A stretch of 64,000 nucleotides of DNA from Larix kaempferi (lineage: Eukaryota; Streptophyta; Pinopsida; Pinales; Pinaceae), in the NCBI GenBank assembly GCA_027924585.1, contig BSBM01001936.1, forward strand, positions 392,001 through 456,000. The letters run 5' to 3'. A program made the translations under genes and the position numbers. Below the pieces are notes generated by a model, which was not told where the DNA came from, searched no databases, and saw only the letters and a program-made list of their open reading frames with translations. Positions 36,713 through 48,403 of the stretch are shown here, one piece after another. Numbering within the stretch: position 1 is the first letter of the stretch; each line of letters opens with the position of its first letter.

Positions 36713-37317
36713 TGTTAAATTTTGAGCATTAATTCACAATACTCTTGGATCTTTACTAAGAGAATAACATATACAGTATATCAATGCATAACAATCACAA
36801 TAAGCATGACAAGCATCACAAGAATCAAAAGCATGAGAGACAATAGACACAGAGTTTCTGTGGGGAAAACCCTAAGGTGAAAAACCCCACAACTTCCTCA
36901 GAGATAGAGAGAGCAATGGCTCAACCAAAGTACAACCAAAATACACTTGAGATAGTCTCCTAGAGCAGATGATCCTCCTCCTCACTAGTGTGCCACTTTC
37001 TGAGTGAGAGAAGTGTGTGTTTCCGAATGATCCAAATAGAGATCTCCCAATCTCTATTTATACTTAACCTGTTTGCCAAGTTACACTATGGGGTCGACTT
37101 GTCTATTTAGATACATCCATAATATAATATATATTTCAGGGATGACCCCAAACATGGTGGTCTAATAACCCATCGGCAGGTACACACACTTGCAACACTT
37201 GTCAATCCACATGACGACACTTCCTTATAGAGGAATAACACATCTATAATAAGGGTACAATAAATATATATGAAATACATAGATGAAATACATTCCGAAG
37301 TTACATATACATCAACA
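36713..37317 (-). repeat. Copia-2 3' LTR
   Basis: It starts TGTTAAATTTTGAGC and ends ACATCAACA. The polypurine tract (CTCCCTCTTAA on the plus strand) abuts it at 37318-37328. A TATA box on the minus strand lies at 37053-37063 (GTATAAATAGA). Confidence 0.94.
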
Positions 37318-37559
37318 CTCCCTCTTAACTAGGAATTTATTTCTCGACACAGATCTGCTAGACAAGTCTTCTTCTCTGGATCATCATCATCGATGCATCG
37401 TCATCATCATCGTCATTGCTGCTGCTATATCAACCAATCTCTGACTCTACTCGTCATAGGAAGTTCTACAGAGCCAGTCCTTTTGTCATACTAGATGTAG
37501 GCCCACCACCTACAGGTCTTCATCATCACTAGCCATACTGTGGAATCCTCAGGACTTAT

Positions 37560-38700
37560 TACGTGCATCACAAAACCTCGAAAGAGCATCCCAGGCTGCT
37601 ATAAGCACACGACTCTACCTATAGGATCTCCTAGGGCCATATTATATGTGAACTCACCACAAAACCTCGCAAGAGCATCCTAGGCTGTTACGAGCACACA
37701 GCTCTACCTATAGGATCTCCCAAGGACAGATTATATGTGGTCACCACAAAACCTCGCAAGAGCATCCCAGGCTGTTACGAGCACACAGCTCTACCTATAT
37801 GATCTCCCAGGGACAGATTATATGTGGTCATGGCAAAACCTTGCAAGAGCATCCCAGGACTTATTACAGGCACACAGCCCAACCTATCGGATCTCCCAAG
37901 GACAGATTATATGCCATAGGACAAAACCTCGAAAGAGCATCTACCAGATATCCCAGGGCCAAATTATATGCCATAGGAAAAATCTCAAAAGGCTATCTGC
38001 AGATCTCCCAGGGCCAAATTATATGTCATCCCATAGCAAAACCTCGAAAGAGCATTTTCCAGATATCCCAAGGCCAGATTACATGCCATAGGCAAAACCT
38101 CGAAAGACTATCTGCAAATCTCCCAGTGCCAAATTATATGCTCATCTGCACAACCTGATCCACGGCCATAGAGTATCAACCTGACACTCACCATACATCA
38201 TCCTGATGTACACATGATCATCCTGATCATCATCACTGCAACATCCTGCTGCATGTCATCTGGAGCAACATCCTGAAGCTCGTCATCCATGATCATCCTG
38301 ATCATACAATGCATCTACCTGATGCATACCAAGTATCTACCTGATACATATCATCATACATGATCCACCTGATCATACAATGTATCCACCTGATACAAAT
38401 ACATATCACCATACATGATCCACCTGATCATACAATGTATCCACCTGATACAAATACATATCACCATACATGATCCACCTGATCATACAATGTATACACC
38501 TGATACATATACAGATACATGGTCCAAGCATCCAACATGATGCATATACAAAAATACATACACATGATCCAACCGATCATATCCAGCATCCAACATGATG
38601 CGTACATACATATATAAATGATCCAACTGATCATATCCAACATCCAACATGATGCATACATACATACATAAAAATTATCCAACTGATCATACAAAGCAGA
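37560..38700 (-). repeat. Minisatellites between Copia-2 pol and 3' LTR
   Basis: An 86-base-class array (37560-38150) is built on AACCTCGCAAGAGCATCCC and GATCTCCCAAGGACAG. A second array (about 38340-38700) has a 55-base unit starting at 38361, 38416 and 38471 (TGATCCACCTGATCATAC). Positions and motifs parallel Copia-1. Confidence 0.85.
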
Positions 38701-38804
38701 AACCATAACATCATCCTAATGCTCATCATCCAGCGCTTACATCCACAGCCATGTAAAGGATCCTCCTTCCAACATGCTTGGAATGGCTTCAGAAAATGTG
38801 TCCA

Positions 38805-40170
38805 TCACTTCTTCCTCGAAGTGTCATCAATCTGAAGAACACCAAGCCTCTCTCTTAAGTACTCGAACTTCACCCTGGCTAGTGGCTTCGTCAGCACATC
38901 TGCAATCTGCTCGTCCGTCGCAACATACAGGAGCTTCATAGCTCCTCTCTGCACCATATCCCTGATATAGTGATATTTGATCTCTATGTGTTTCGACCTA
39001 TCATGAAACACTGGGTTCTCAGATAGATTCACACAACTCTGGTTATCATAGAAGATACCAGTAGAATCCAACGGGAGATCAAATAACTCAGACAGTAGCT
39101 TCCGTAGCCATACTACCTCACAACTAGTTGAACAGGCTGCAACATACTCTGCCTTAGTTGTACTCAGTGCTATGCAGGACTGCTTCCTGCTAAACCAAGA
39201 GATCACACCTGATCCCATACTGAAGTAGCACCCAGATGTGCTCTTCCTATATGCAGCACTGCCGGCCCAATCTGAATCAACATAACCCTGCAGGTTAAAC
39301 TTTTGATTTGCTTCATACTTGAGCCCATAATCCACTGTACCCTTCAGGTACCTCAGAACATGCTTTACAGCAACCAGGTGAACACTCCTTGGATCTGTCA
39401 GGAACTGACTCAATGTGTTCACCGCAAAGTAAATATCTAGTCTCGTGTTCGTCAGGTACATCAGGGACCCAATCATCTGATGATACACAGAGACATCAAC
39501 CAGCTCAGATGAAGCATCACATAGAAGCTTCAGATTTGATGCCATAGGTGTGGCCATGGCCTTGCAATCCATCATCCCGAATCTCTTTAGGATATCTACT
39601 GTGTACTTCCCTTGACCAAGGAAGATCCCACCTGCACTCTACCACACCTCCATACCTAGGAAATAATGCATCATTCCCAAATCTTTCATATCGAATTCAA
39701 CAGCAAGCTTCCTCTTCGTATCTGCAATCAATCTGTCATCTCCTGTTACAAATAAGTCATCCACATACAGGAGTAGAATCACAGGATTCCCTTCCTCAAC
39801 CTTGTAATAAAGGTTGGAATCCGCTCTACTCTTGGTAAAGCCCAAGCTAGATAGAACTATCCATCCTACCATACCAAGTTCTGGGAACTTGTTTCAAGCC
39901 ATACAAGGCTTTCTTCAATCTGCACACATATGACTCCCTGTCATGTATTTCAAAACTGAGTGGCTGCTCCACATATACTTCCTCTTCAACTATACCATTC
40001 AAGAAAGCTTTCTTGAAATCCATTTGGTGTATCTTCTATTTCATGACTTTTATATTTCTCTATGTTTCCATCTACAGCATGCTTGATCTGATAGATCCAT
40101 ATGGAAGTCATTACAAACTCCGCTTCAGGTCTTGGTACTGCATCCCAAACATCATTCTTCATGATCGACG
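38805..40170 (-). pseudogene. Copia-2 RT-RNase H
   Basis: RT fragments lie at 40170-39986 (SIMKNDVWDAVPRP, then frame breaks) and 39872-39639 (YVDDLFVTGDDRL, FLGMEVW). An in-frame stop is followed by an intact RNase H frame, 39575-38805, with DSDWAG, SKAEYVAAC-type residues, YDNQSC and the family end VKFEYLRERLGVLQ. Compared with Copia-1 (16004-17557), the N-terminal RT carries deletions and a frameshift. The RT is non-functional, while the RNase H frame is complete. Confidence 0.9.
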
Positions 40171-41400
40171 GATCATGGCATTCTTCCATTTCTTCATCCC
40201 AGATCCTGGGAACTTCAATATATTCAATATCTTCAATAGATATCTTTGTTGCTGGAACAAATGTTGTAGTCCTTTTGTAGGTAAAGGTATACGTTCTTTC
40301 CTACAAAACAAGTTAAATTGCATGATTAGAAACATCTCATAATTTTCAGAACAAGTTCTTTCACATAAAGAAATATGTCATACAGTCATGCAATTGTTTA
40401 AGCCAGTGCTTCAATACAACATTTATCCATGTTCCATAACTTTCTAAATGCCTTCCAGTCTCTACCGGAAAATTGTTAAGAGTTTGCACTTCTCCCAACA
40501 TGTCAGCAAAGAGGTTTCATTCTAGATAAGTAGTAATGGAATTTTGTACAGTGCCATAGGCCACTTACCCATTATATGCATATTAGTAGTATACTGTTCA
40601 TTAATGCAATCATTCTAATATGCACAATACATATCCTAAGTCTAGGAACATGAGCATATACATCATTGAACAATTTTATTTAAACAAACAAATATGCAAG
40701 AAATGATAATTGAAATACTTATCTTTGTTTGTTTGTTGGATGGACTCCCTCTGAGTCTTTGCTTCCTTGCAGGAGCTACTGGAGTCCTAATCTGAAGTAG
40801 CTTCTTCTTGATCTTTTCTCCCTTGCAGGGGCAACTAGAGTGTGCTCCCTCTTGATCTTTGCTTCCTGGATTACCTATCCCTTGAACTTCTATTCATCCT
40901 TCGTCCCTAAGCATGCTTATTAGAATGATGATTGTGTTATCCTTGTGATCTCATACAAAATCATACATTCATTAGTATATTCTCAATACTCTCAAAACTC
41001 AATAATCTCAAGCATGTATGATCATTTCAAACAGAAATAATAAGCATTAGTATTCAAGGTTTATATAGGATTCTTAAGGTTAGTCATAACATGTCTAAAC
41101 CTGTGATTACTCAAACCTATGACTCTTTTGGTTAGTCATAACATTAAATAAGGTAAGACACATAATATGCATATACCCATGATTATTCAAACTTATGACT
41201 TTATGAACAATCATCATCAATCAGGCCATGCATACTTATATGATAGAGCCTATGATATAAGAAACACATACTTGGTCACCATATTTGCTAGTTATGTCTA
41301 GCAATGTGTTCTTGTTCTCTTCAATGACCTGCATAAATCATTAGTTAACTTTTGCAAAAACAAATTATACATACCTCTATGTGATCCATGAATATGGATG
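40171..41400 (-). other. Foreign segment replacing integrase, with exon-like blocks
   Basis: Copia homology stops near 41400 and resumes near 40170. Between them, the minus strand has three blocks that read as phase-compatible exons. Block B, 41328-41272 (19 codons, VIEENKNTLLDITSKYGDQ), lies between TTTATGCAG and GTATGTG. Block C is about 40890-40723 and is basic (APARKQRLRGSP). Block D starts at 40300 after AACTTGTTTTGTAG and reads ERTYTFTYKRTTTF, then IEVPRIWDEEMEE. Between them the DNA is AT-rich and intron-like. I do not recognise the protein. It may be a captured fragment of a host gene. Confidence 0.5.
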
Positions 41401-41411
41401 AATCTTTTTCT

Positions 41412-42722
41412 TTATGTCACCATGGCATGTTTAGGTTGTCCCTTCAAATTGTACAATCCTCCCTCTTTCTCTCCAATCACTACTGCATCATCGATTTTTT
41501 TACCCTTTGGCCACATTAGGACTTGGCCATCCACAAATGCAACCCTCATACCTTTTGCATCCAATGCAGAGATAAAGAGTAAGTTCTTCTTAAGCCTAGG
41601 TACATAAAGGACTTCTTTCATCTCCAAATATTTTCTAGAATATAGGTTGTAGGAGGCTTCACCACTTCCTTTGATTGGGTATTTATAATCATCCCCAAGT
41701 TTCACCTTATGAGGTGATTCATGTTCAGATAGATTCACAAACGATTCCTTAAACCCAGTCATGTGTTTGGAAGCCCCACTGTCAATCAACCAATCATTAC
41801 AACCATGGGAGATAGTACCTGTGAGAGCAGAGATTAGAACATACTCTTCTTCACTTGATGAGTCATCATCACTTTCTGCCCTAGCCTTCTTCTTTAGAGG
41901 TTCATCATCTTCAACAGCATGAGCATGGAACTTTATTTTGCTGCCTTTCTTCTTCTTGCTGAAGTTGTTGTTATTATCCATTTTGTTCTTGGGACAATCT
42001 GAAGCAAAGTGACCCTTCTCATTGCATGTGAAGCATCTTAGATCCTTCTTATTCTTTTGATAGGATCTTTTGTAGCGAGAGTGCTCCTTCTTGGGCTTGC
42101 TTCCTTTTGTGTGAATTGCGAGAGCTTGATCTTAACCTCCCATCTTTTCCTCACGAACTACAAGTCTAGCTTCTTCTTGAGAGCATTCCTCCCATAGTTT
42201 ACTGAAAGAGATCAATTTATTTCTTGCACAGATTCCTTGAATAAAGGAGTCCCATGACCTAGGTAGGCCATTCAGAGTGGTCATAACAACTTCACCATTT
42301 TCCACTACTTCATCCACAACTTCAAGTTGCTCCTTGATCTAAGAGACCTTGAAGAGGTAAGATTGAATGGTTTCTCCATTCAACATCTTGACCCCTTTCA
42401 ATTGATTCTGCAAAGTCATCTTCCAATTTATGTTCTTTCCTTCAAATAGCTTGGTCAAAGAGTCAAACATCTCCTTGGGTGTCTTTAGAGAAGACACATG
42501 GGGCATGAGATGGTCTTTGATAGAATCAACAATGATTCTCTTTGCCTTGACCAAGTTCTTCTTATGCAATACCTTGGCCTCTTCATCCTCTGGGATAGGG
42601 ATGTCTTCTTTTATATATGAGTCCAACTCATTCTCTTCCAGGATTAACCCAATCCTATACTTCCAAGCTCGGAATTTATCAGCCCTTTCAAGCTTATCCT
42701 CAAGCTTGGTGTGGTGAGACAT
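41412..42722 (-). pseudogene. Copia-2 gag-protease
   Basis: The start MSHHTKLEDKLER at 42722 matches Copia-1. Stops at 42339 and 42129 break the gag. A zinc knuckle of the same CFTCNEKGH type lies near 42040. The protease frame 41981-41412 has LIDSGASKHMTGF and ends HAMVT at the edge of the foreign segment, exactly where Copia-1 continues toward integrase. All parts share one frame. Confidence 0.9.
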
Positions 42723-43284
42723 CTTAAAGAGTACTTCAAATGGAAATAGAAAAGATTTAGGTCTTAACACTTGAAATGCTGAAAACTGGATCTGGTCCCA
42801 GATTAGGGTTTGTCGAAAAAACCCTACAAATTCAAAATGTGAATTTCAATTTTCTGAAAGGATAGAAAGATGCACTTTGATGAGCTGATCAGCCTGGTGC
42901 ATTCAGAATTTGAGATCAACAAATTTTTACCCTTCATATTTGCCTTTTTGTCCTCCCGGGTTCATTGGGGAGAGCCCTGAATTAGGGTTTGAGTTTCCCG
43001 GAGATCTACGCAGCCAAAAATCTCAATCCAAAGCTCTAAACTTCGATGTTTGCAAGGAGCTTCCAGCTATGTCTTCAGATTTCAGAAATTCCTATTTTTG
43101 TGGAAACCCTAATTTTTAGGGCCAAATCTGAAAATGCTCAGAATTGAATTATGATTGGACAGATAGATTCTCCTTGATGAGTAGAGTCAATCTACTAGAC
43201 TGCTTTTCCAAAAACTGCGGAGAGAAACCCAATAAACAAGAAACTCAAGTTTTCGTCACTGCAAAATGTCTTCTTCTCAGGTTA

Positions 43285-43296
43285 GCTCTGATACCA
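43285..43296 (-). other. Copia-2 primer-binding site (initiator tRNA-Met)
   Basis: GCTCTGATACCA directly abuts the 5' LTR at 43297. About 560 bases of leader (42723-43284) lie between it and gag, with no other feature seen. Confidence 0.94.
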
Positions 43297-43888
43297 TGTT
43301 AAATTTTGAGCATTAATTCACAATACTCTTGGATATTTACTGAGAGAATAACATATATAGTATATCAATGCATAACAATCACAATAAGCATGACAAGCAT
43401 CACAAGAATCAAAAGCATGAGAGAAAAGAGACACAGAGTTTCCGTGGGGAAAACCCTAAGGTGAAAAACCCCACAACTTCCTCAGAGATAGAGAGAGCAA
43501 TGGCTCAACCAAAGTACAACCAAAATACACTTGAGATAGTCTCCTAGAGAAGATGATCCTCCTCCTCACTAGTGTGCCACTTTCTGAGTGAGAGAAGTGT
43601 GTGTTTCTGAATGATCCAAATAGAGATATCCCGATCTCTATTTATACTTAACCTGTTTTCCTAGTTACACTATGGGGCCGACTTGTCCATCTAGATACAT
43701 CCATAGTATAACATATATTTCAAGGCCGACCCAACACATGGTGGTCTAATAACCCATCAGCAAGTACACACACTTGCGACACTTGTCAATCCACATGATG
43801 ACACTTCTTTATAGAGGAATAACACATCTCTAATAAGGATACAATAAATATATATGAAATACATTCCGAAGTTACATATACATCAACA
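43297..43888 (-). repeat. Copia-2 5' LTR
   Basis: It is the second copy of 36713-37317. The TATA box is preserved at 43636-43646 (minus strand). The ATTTC duplication follows at 43889-43893. Confidence 0.94.
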
Positions 43889-43893
43889 ATTTC

Positions 43894-44384
43894 TACCATT
43901 GAAGGCCTCCCTCTAAAGGTGATTGTGAGTATGATTAACCGGGTGGCAGGTAGTTCCTCACAACACCTAGCTTCCAGGAACTCCATGCATATTGGTGTAC
44001 AATGTTTACAGGGTCATGTGTACGATTGGTGTATTAGTTTACTAACAACCATGAAAGCTCAACTCACGGGTTGCAAATCCGGGAGAATGAATAACTTTGG
44101 GTATGGCAACATTCTATGTACCTTCTTCTTCAAGAGGGTACCTACTATTAGCTTGGGGATGCCTCTACTTCCGGTTAACCCCTGTGAGCCTAGACTAGGC
44201 CGTTGGGGTGACATATTCCTCCACCAAGGTGGTGGGGAAAGTCACTATTGTTATCATATTGATGATTTCTGGGGTTGGTGGGAGAGGAAAGTGCCCACCT
44301 TCGAGCAGTTTCCATATGCTGGATTGGAATTCCGCCATGATCCAGAGCTAGTGCTTCCTCCAGGCAGAGCCTAGGGAGCTATTG
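43894..44384 (+). pseudogene. Antisense PMD-like gene of Tat1, exon part 2
   Basis: After one TSD copy is removed, the frame continues from 36712 in register. It reads INRVAGSSSQHLASRNSM, YDWCISLLTTMKAQLTGC, NNFGYGNILCTFFFKRVP, EPRLGRWGD and YAGLEFRHDPEL. This region has the conserved Trp, Gly and Arg spacing of PMD-like retroelement proteins. One TAG (44372-44374) interrupts it shortly before a GTATGT donor at 44385. The opposite strand carries Tat1 pol only beyond 44935, so the gene does not overlap pol. Confidence 0.72.
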
Positions 44385-44482
44385 GTATGTTTTATTTTGA
44401 GAATTATTTAATTTTTTCAAAATTTTCAAGTATTTGATTTTTATGAATGAATTTTGAAGTAGTAAGCAAGTGTCATATGCAG
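44385..44482 (+). other. Candidate intron of the antisense PMD-like gene
   Basis: GTATGTTTTATTTTG to CATATGCAG, 98 bases and T-rich. Splicing joins ATTG to ATATTGGG and keeps the reading frame. Unspliced, the frame has stops. The orientation is opposite to the retrotransposon's genomic RNA, so reverse transcription would not remove it. Confidence 0.6.
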
Positions 44483-44757
44483 ATATTGGGCCTGTACGTC
44501 CCGAGGGACATCCCACTATCTTTGTAAGGCTATCCGATATTGTTGCAGCAGATGCTATGTTGGGGACCATAGAGAGAAAAGTGAGTCGGTTGACTCATGA
44601 TGTTCCTGCATGCCGTATGGATCAGATACCTATTGATATGCAGGAAGATGTAGTTGGGGTGCCCCTTGCATGGCTTAGAGTGCTGCGGAAGATAGCTAGG
44701 CTAGTCATATGTTATTGGGATGCAGTAGATGATGACAAGGCCCCTCCTTCTCCATAG
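44483..44757 (+). CDS. Antisense PMD-like gene of Tat1, last exon
   Basis: It is open from the acceptor to a TAG at 44755-44757. It reads IGPVRPEGHPTIFVRL, then VVGVPLAWLRVLRKIARL. No domain of known function is recognised beyond continuity with the upstream exon. No polyadenylation signal is assigned. The following 170 bases are AT-rich and lead to the end of the second RNase H on the other strand. Confidence 0.6.
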
Positions 44758-44934
44758 GAGATGGATACATTATATGTATATTTTTGAGGCCACAGAGCCC
44801 AGTTTTGTACTATGATGATATGACTTGTATTAGACGTGTGATCCAAAACTCATATATTTTTTGATACAGTATCGGCTATATACAGTATCGGTTATTTACA
44901 TGTGTATGTGTTTGAATTTTATGTGTGAAATTCT

Positions 44935-45371
44935 ATTTATGGAAGTGTATGATACAAATGCCAATCTAGAACATAGTTTGCAAAAGAATCAGCTAATGCA
45001 TTTAAATTTCTTGGAATGTGTTGATATATGATGGAATCAAACTGTCTTTCCAATAGTCTAACTCCCAGAAACTAATGGAGAAACAAAGGATCTCTAATCT
45101 AGTAAATACCTGTTAACTGAAAAACAACTAGTTGTGAGTCAAGTCTTACCTCCAAATGTGAAATGCCATGAATAAGGGCATCTTGGAGAAGTTCTATAAC
45201 TACACTGTATTCAACTATATGGTTCATAGTGGGACCCAAACAAACCTCCCCCAAAGAGGCCAGTTGGCCAGCAGGTGAATAAATGACCCAAGCTGCTGAA
45301 GCTAACTGTCGGGTGTGGCGACTGGCACCATCAGCAAATCCTAAGAAATGTTCGGTCGACATCTGGTACAT
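44935..45371 (-). pseudogene. Tat1 second (archaeal-type) RNase H, downstream of integrase
   Basis: The frame 45371-45099 reads FLGFADGASR, then GPTMNHIVEYSVVIELL, then VRLDSQLVVFQL: the first Asp, the Glu and the middle Asp of a type I RNase H with the spacing of the aRNH domain. After stops, LADSFANYVLDWHL-like residues near 44940-44990 complete the family tail. It is in the same frame as integrase but separated by about 93 bases with a stop. Tat elements are known for this extra RNase H. Stops disable this copy. Confidence 0.8.
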
Positions 45372-45464
45372 GAAACGAAAACATACATAAGATTAACTAA
45401 CAAGCATAAACAAAAACTAGCTCTAAAAAATATACAACTATGTTACAAGAAAAAGGACAACAGC

Positions 45465-46559
45465 CTAAGCGTGGTACTTCTTCAGGTAGAGCCCATTTCT
45501 AGGCTCAACCAGCTTATTACCCTCATAGTCTACCAGCTCATAGGCGCCCTTCTTCAATACTTTGGAAATTATGTAGGGCCCGAGCCACATGGACTTGAAC
45601 TTGCAAGGTCCTATAGGTTCCTTGTCTTGATCCCAAAGTAAAACAATATCTCCCTCAAGGAAAACCCTAGGTCTGTCAGACTTGTCATACTGTCCTTTGA
45701 CTCGTTTCTTGTGAACCTTGTTTGTTGTGAGCGCGTCGCGGCGCTGCTCATCTAGATGTTCTAAATGTAACAAACGTTCTTCCAGTACTGAAATATCCGG
45801 TAGTAATTGAACAACCAGTTTTAACAAAGGAATCTCGCATTCAATCGAAACGAATGCTTCTATCCCATGCACAAGTTGGAAGGGAGAGAACCCGGTAGCA
45901 GTCTTTACATTCGCTCGATAATCCCAACGAGCCGGATATAACATGATGTGCCAGTTATTTCGACTGGCATTAACAGTTCTTTGCAGTATTACTTTTAAAG
46001 TTTGGTTAACTGCTTCAACCTGTCCATTCGCCTGTGGGTAATATGAAGATGAATGTTCTTGTCGAAACCCTAACATTGTGTACAAATCTTTCAACATGCT
46101 ATTCTGGAAATGACTGCCGTGATCAGTCACTATCTCTTTAGGTATGCCGAACCGTGCAATAATCTGATTAAACATGAAATAAGCGGCAGTTTCTCCATCT
46201 GCCTTGACAGTAGGCATTGCCTCTGCCCACTTGGTGAAGTAGTCGATGGCAACAATGATGTAATGATTCCCTCTAGCCGAAACTGGATTGCAAGTCATAT
46301 AATCAACCCCCCATTTTGTGAAGGGACCTGCTGTAATCACAGGATGAAGAGGAGCTGGGTGTGCCCTCATTTTCTTGGTGAAAAACTGACACGGACGGCA
46401 GTGTTTCACCGCTTCCACACAATCTTTAAAGATTGTGGGCCAAAAATATCCAGCACGCAGTATCTTCTGAGTTGTTGCCAACCCAGAAAGATGTCCCCCA
46501 CAAGCTCCACTGTGGGCATCATTTAATATTGCTTCAACTTCTTCTAAAGTTAAACAACG
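45465..46559 (-). pseudogene. Tat1 integrase
   Basis: The frame is open from just after the RNase H stop to 45465. The HHCC zinc finger (AHSGACGGHLSG to CRPCQFF) precedes the catalytic core with WGVDYM, VTDHGSHF and ANGQVEAVNQ carrying D, D and E. The C-terminal part holds the GPY-like segment WLGPYIISKVLKKGAYEL. It has the usual length for gypsy integrase. No chromodomain follows, which fits the Tat lineage. The domain itself looks intact, but it depends on a polyprotein broken upstream. Confidence 0.92.
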
Positions 46560-48391
46560 TCATAAGATGGTATCTACCCCACGTCGATACAAAGTATCTG
46601 AGATGATGAGATAGTTTTTCGCATGGCTTTTCAGCTTGCGTCGTTCTTCTCTATAAAAAGTGGTAGGACACCTCAAAGTTTGGAGATATACTAACATATC
46701 TCCGTACCATGGGTCAGAGGAAGCAATAAGGAAGATATGCTCATCCGGGAATGATGATTCTTCCTTGATATGCTCTAAGTCACTCGGAAACTCTGAGATT
46801 AACTCAGCCAACACTAGTGATTTCTTTGACTTGGCCGATTGAAAGACCAAATCGAACTCTTGTAATATTACAATCCATTTGTTGTATTTCCCACTGATGA
46901 TTCGTCGAGTGAGAACATACTGAAAAGGATTGACTTCTTCTATCACAGTAGTTGTTCGTAAAAGTATGTAATGATGAAGCCTCTGTACTGCATAGACCGC
47001 AGCAAGTGCTAACTTCTCAACATGCAAATATTTAACCTCAGGGGCTATCAATGTGCAAGAAAGATAGTAGACAACATGCTCTTGGAGCGTGTTGTGCTCC
47101 TGAACTAATACTATGCCAATTGTATTAAGAGACACTGCCAGATATAAAAGAAAATCTTTTGCGTAGTCCGTTGAGCTCAACAAGGGAGATGAAAGTAGTG
47201 CCTTTTTCAAGGCCTCAAAGGATGCTTGAGCAGCCTTGTCCCACACAAAGTAGGAGTCTTGTTCCAGTAGTCTCATAAAACCTTTCGTGATCTTAGCATA
47301 GTTTATAATAAAGCGCCGTAAGAAATTAGACATGCCTTGCAGACTTTGAAGCTGTCACAAGGTGCGACGAGGAGAAAAATTTACTATTGCCTCAACTTTC
47401 AACGGGTCGACCATTATGCCACGATTGGAGACAATGAAGCCCAATAGACGTCCCGATTCGATGTAGAATACACACTTATTTGGATTCAAACGAATCTTAT
47501 ATTGTCTGCATATTTCAAACACAAGTCTCAGATGGGCTGGATGATCCCGTCTCTTTCGAGATCGTGGCGGGAGGTCATCCAAGTACGGTTCAACTATGTG
47601 TTTGATATCGTGAAAAGCGAAATTCATCGCTCGCTGGAAAGTAGCTCCAACATTCTTTAAGCCAAATGGCATCTTCCGATAAGCAAAGGTTCCCCATGGG
47701 AAAATGAAAGTTGTTTTGTGCTGATCCTCGAGTTTGATTTGTATTTGATTATATCCCGAAAATCCTTCCATGAAAGAGAACATCTCATGTCCCACACAGG
47801 CATCTATGATCTGGTCAATAAACGGTGTAGGATAGTTATCTTTCGGACAAGCTTTGTTCAAGTCCCGGAAGTCAATACAAACACAAATGGTACCTTGCTT
47901 CTTATCAACAGGAATGGGATTTGAAACCCATTCCGTCATGTCAATAAGATAGATGAATCCGACTTTAAGCAACTTTCAACCTCTGCCTTAATGGTGGCTA
48001 CTTTTCGTGGATTCACAGGATGGAGCTTTTGTCTCACAGGTTTTACGTTAGGGTATGTTGTGATAACATGCTCAACGATGGCTAGGTCGACGCCTCACAT
48101 CTCCTCATATGAATAGGAAAAAATGTCACGGAATTCTTTAAAGAGCTTGGTATATAGAGCTATCTCTTTTGGAGAATAGTCTGCTCCAATGTAAATGTTT
48201 TCCACGACCCCAGGTTTGGTGGAAATGCTAATCAGAATTGTTCTCGATATATTAGCCATATTACCTTCAGCATAAACGACTCTCGAAGTAGAAGGAAAAG
48301 ATGACAAATCAACAAATCCACTGGATCTCAAAGAGAATTCTCCTCTCTCTATCCTGTCTAAGTTTGGAAGTAGGTAAGACCTGTGATGCAT
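46560..48391 (-). pseudogene. Tat1 RT-RNase H
   Basis: The N-terminal RT part (48391-48095, IGADYSPKEIALYTKL) is followed by a stop and a frameshift near 47975-48000. The main RT lies at 47972-47355, with CIDFRDLNKACPKDNYP, GYNQI and the catalytic YLDD. A stop separates the connection and RNase H-like domain, 47333-46560 (FVWDKAAQASFEALKKAL, VVYYLS). All segments after the single frameshift share one frame through to the second RNase H. Confidence 0.92.
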
Positions 48392-48403
48392 ATGTTCCCA
48401 TGG

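Larger units (their letters stand above)
36713..43888 (-). mobile_element. Copia-2: Ty1/copia element lacking integrase, nested in Tat1
   Basis: LTRs at 36713-37317 and 43297-43888, ATTTC duplications at 36708-36712 and 43889-43893, a perfect Met primer site and a polypurine tract define a 7176-base minus-strand element. Gag, protease, RT and RNase H are close to Copia-1. The whole integrase region is replaced by about 1.2 kb of unrelated sequence (40171-41400). It disrupts the PMD-like antisense gene. Confidence 0.95.

Noticed and set aside
38461-38706. 81-codon frame with Met/Tyr/Cys repeats
   Set aside because: It is a translation of the 55-base minisatellite downstream of Copia-2 pol.
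41329-41375. A further exon upstream of block B in Copia-2 (ending ATAGAG before GTATGT)
   Set aside because: The implied intron is only about 46 bases, too short for normal plant splicing.
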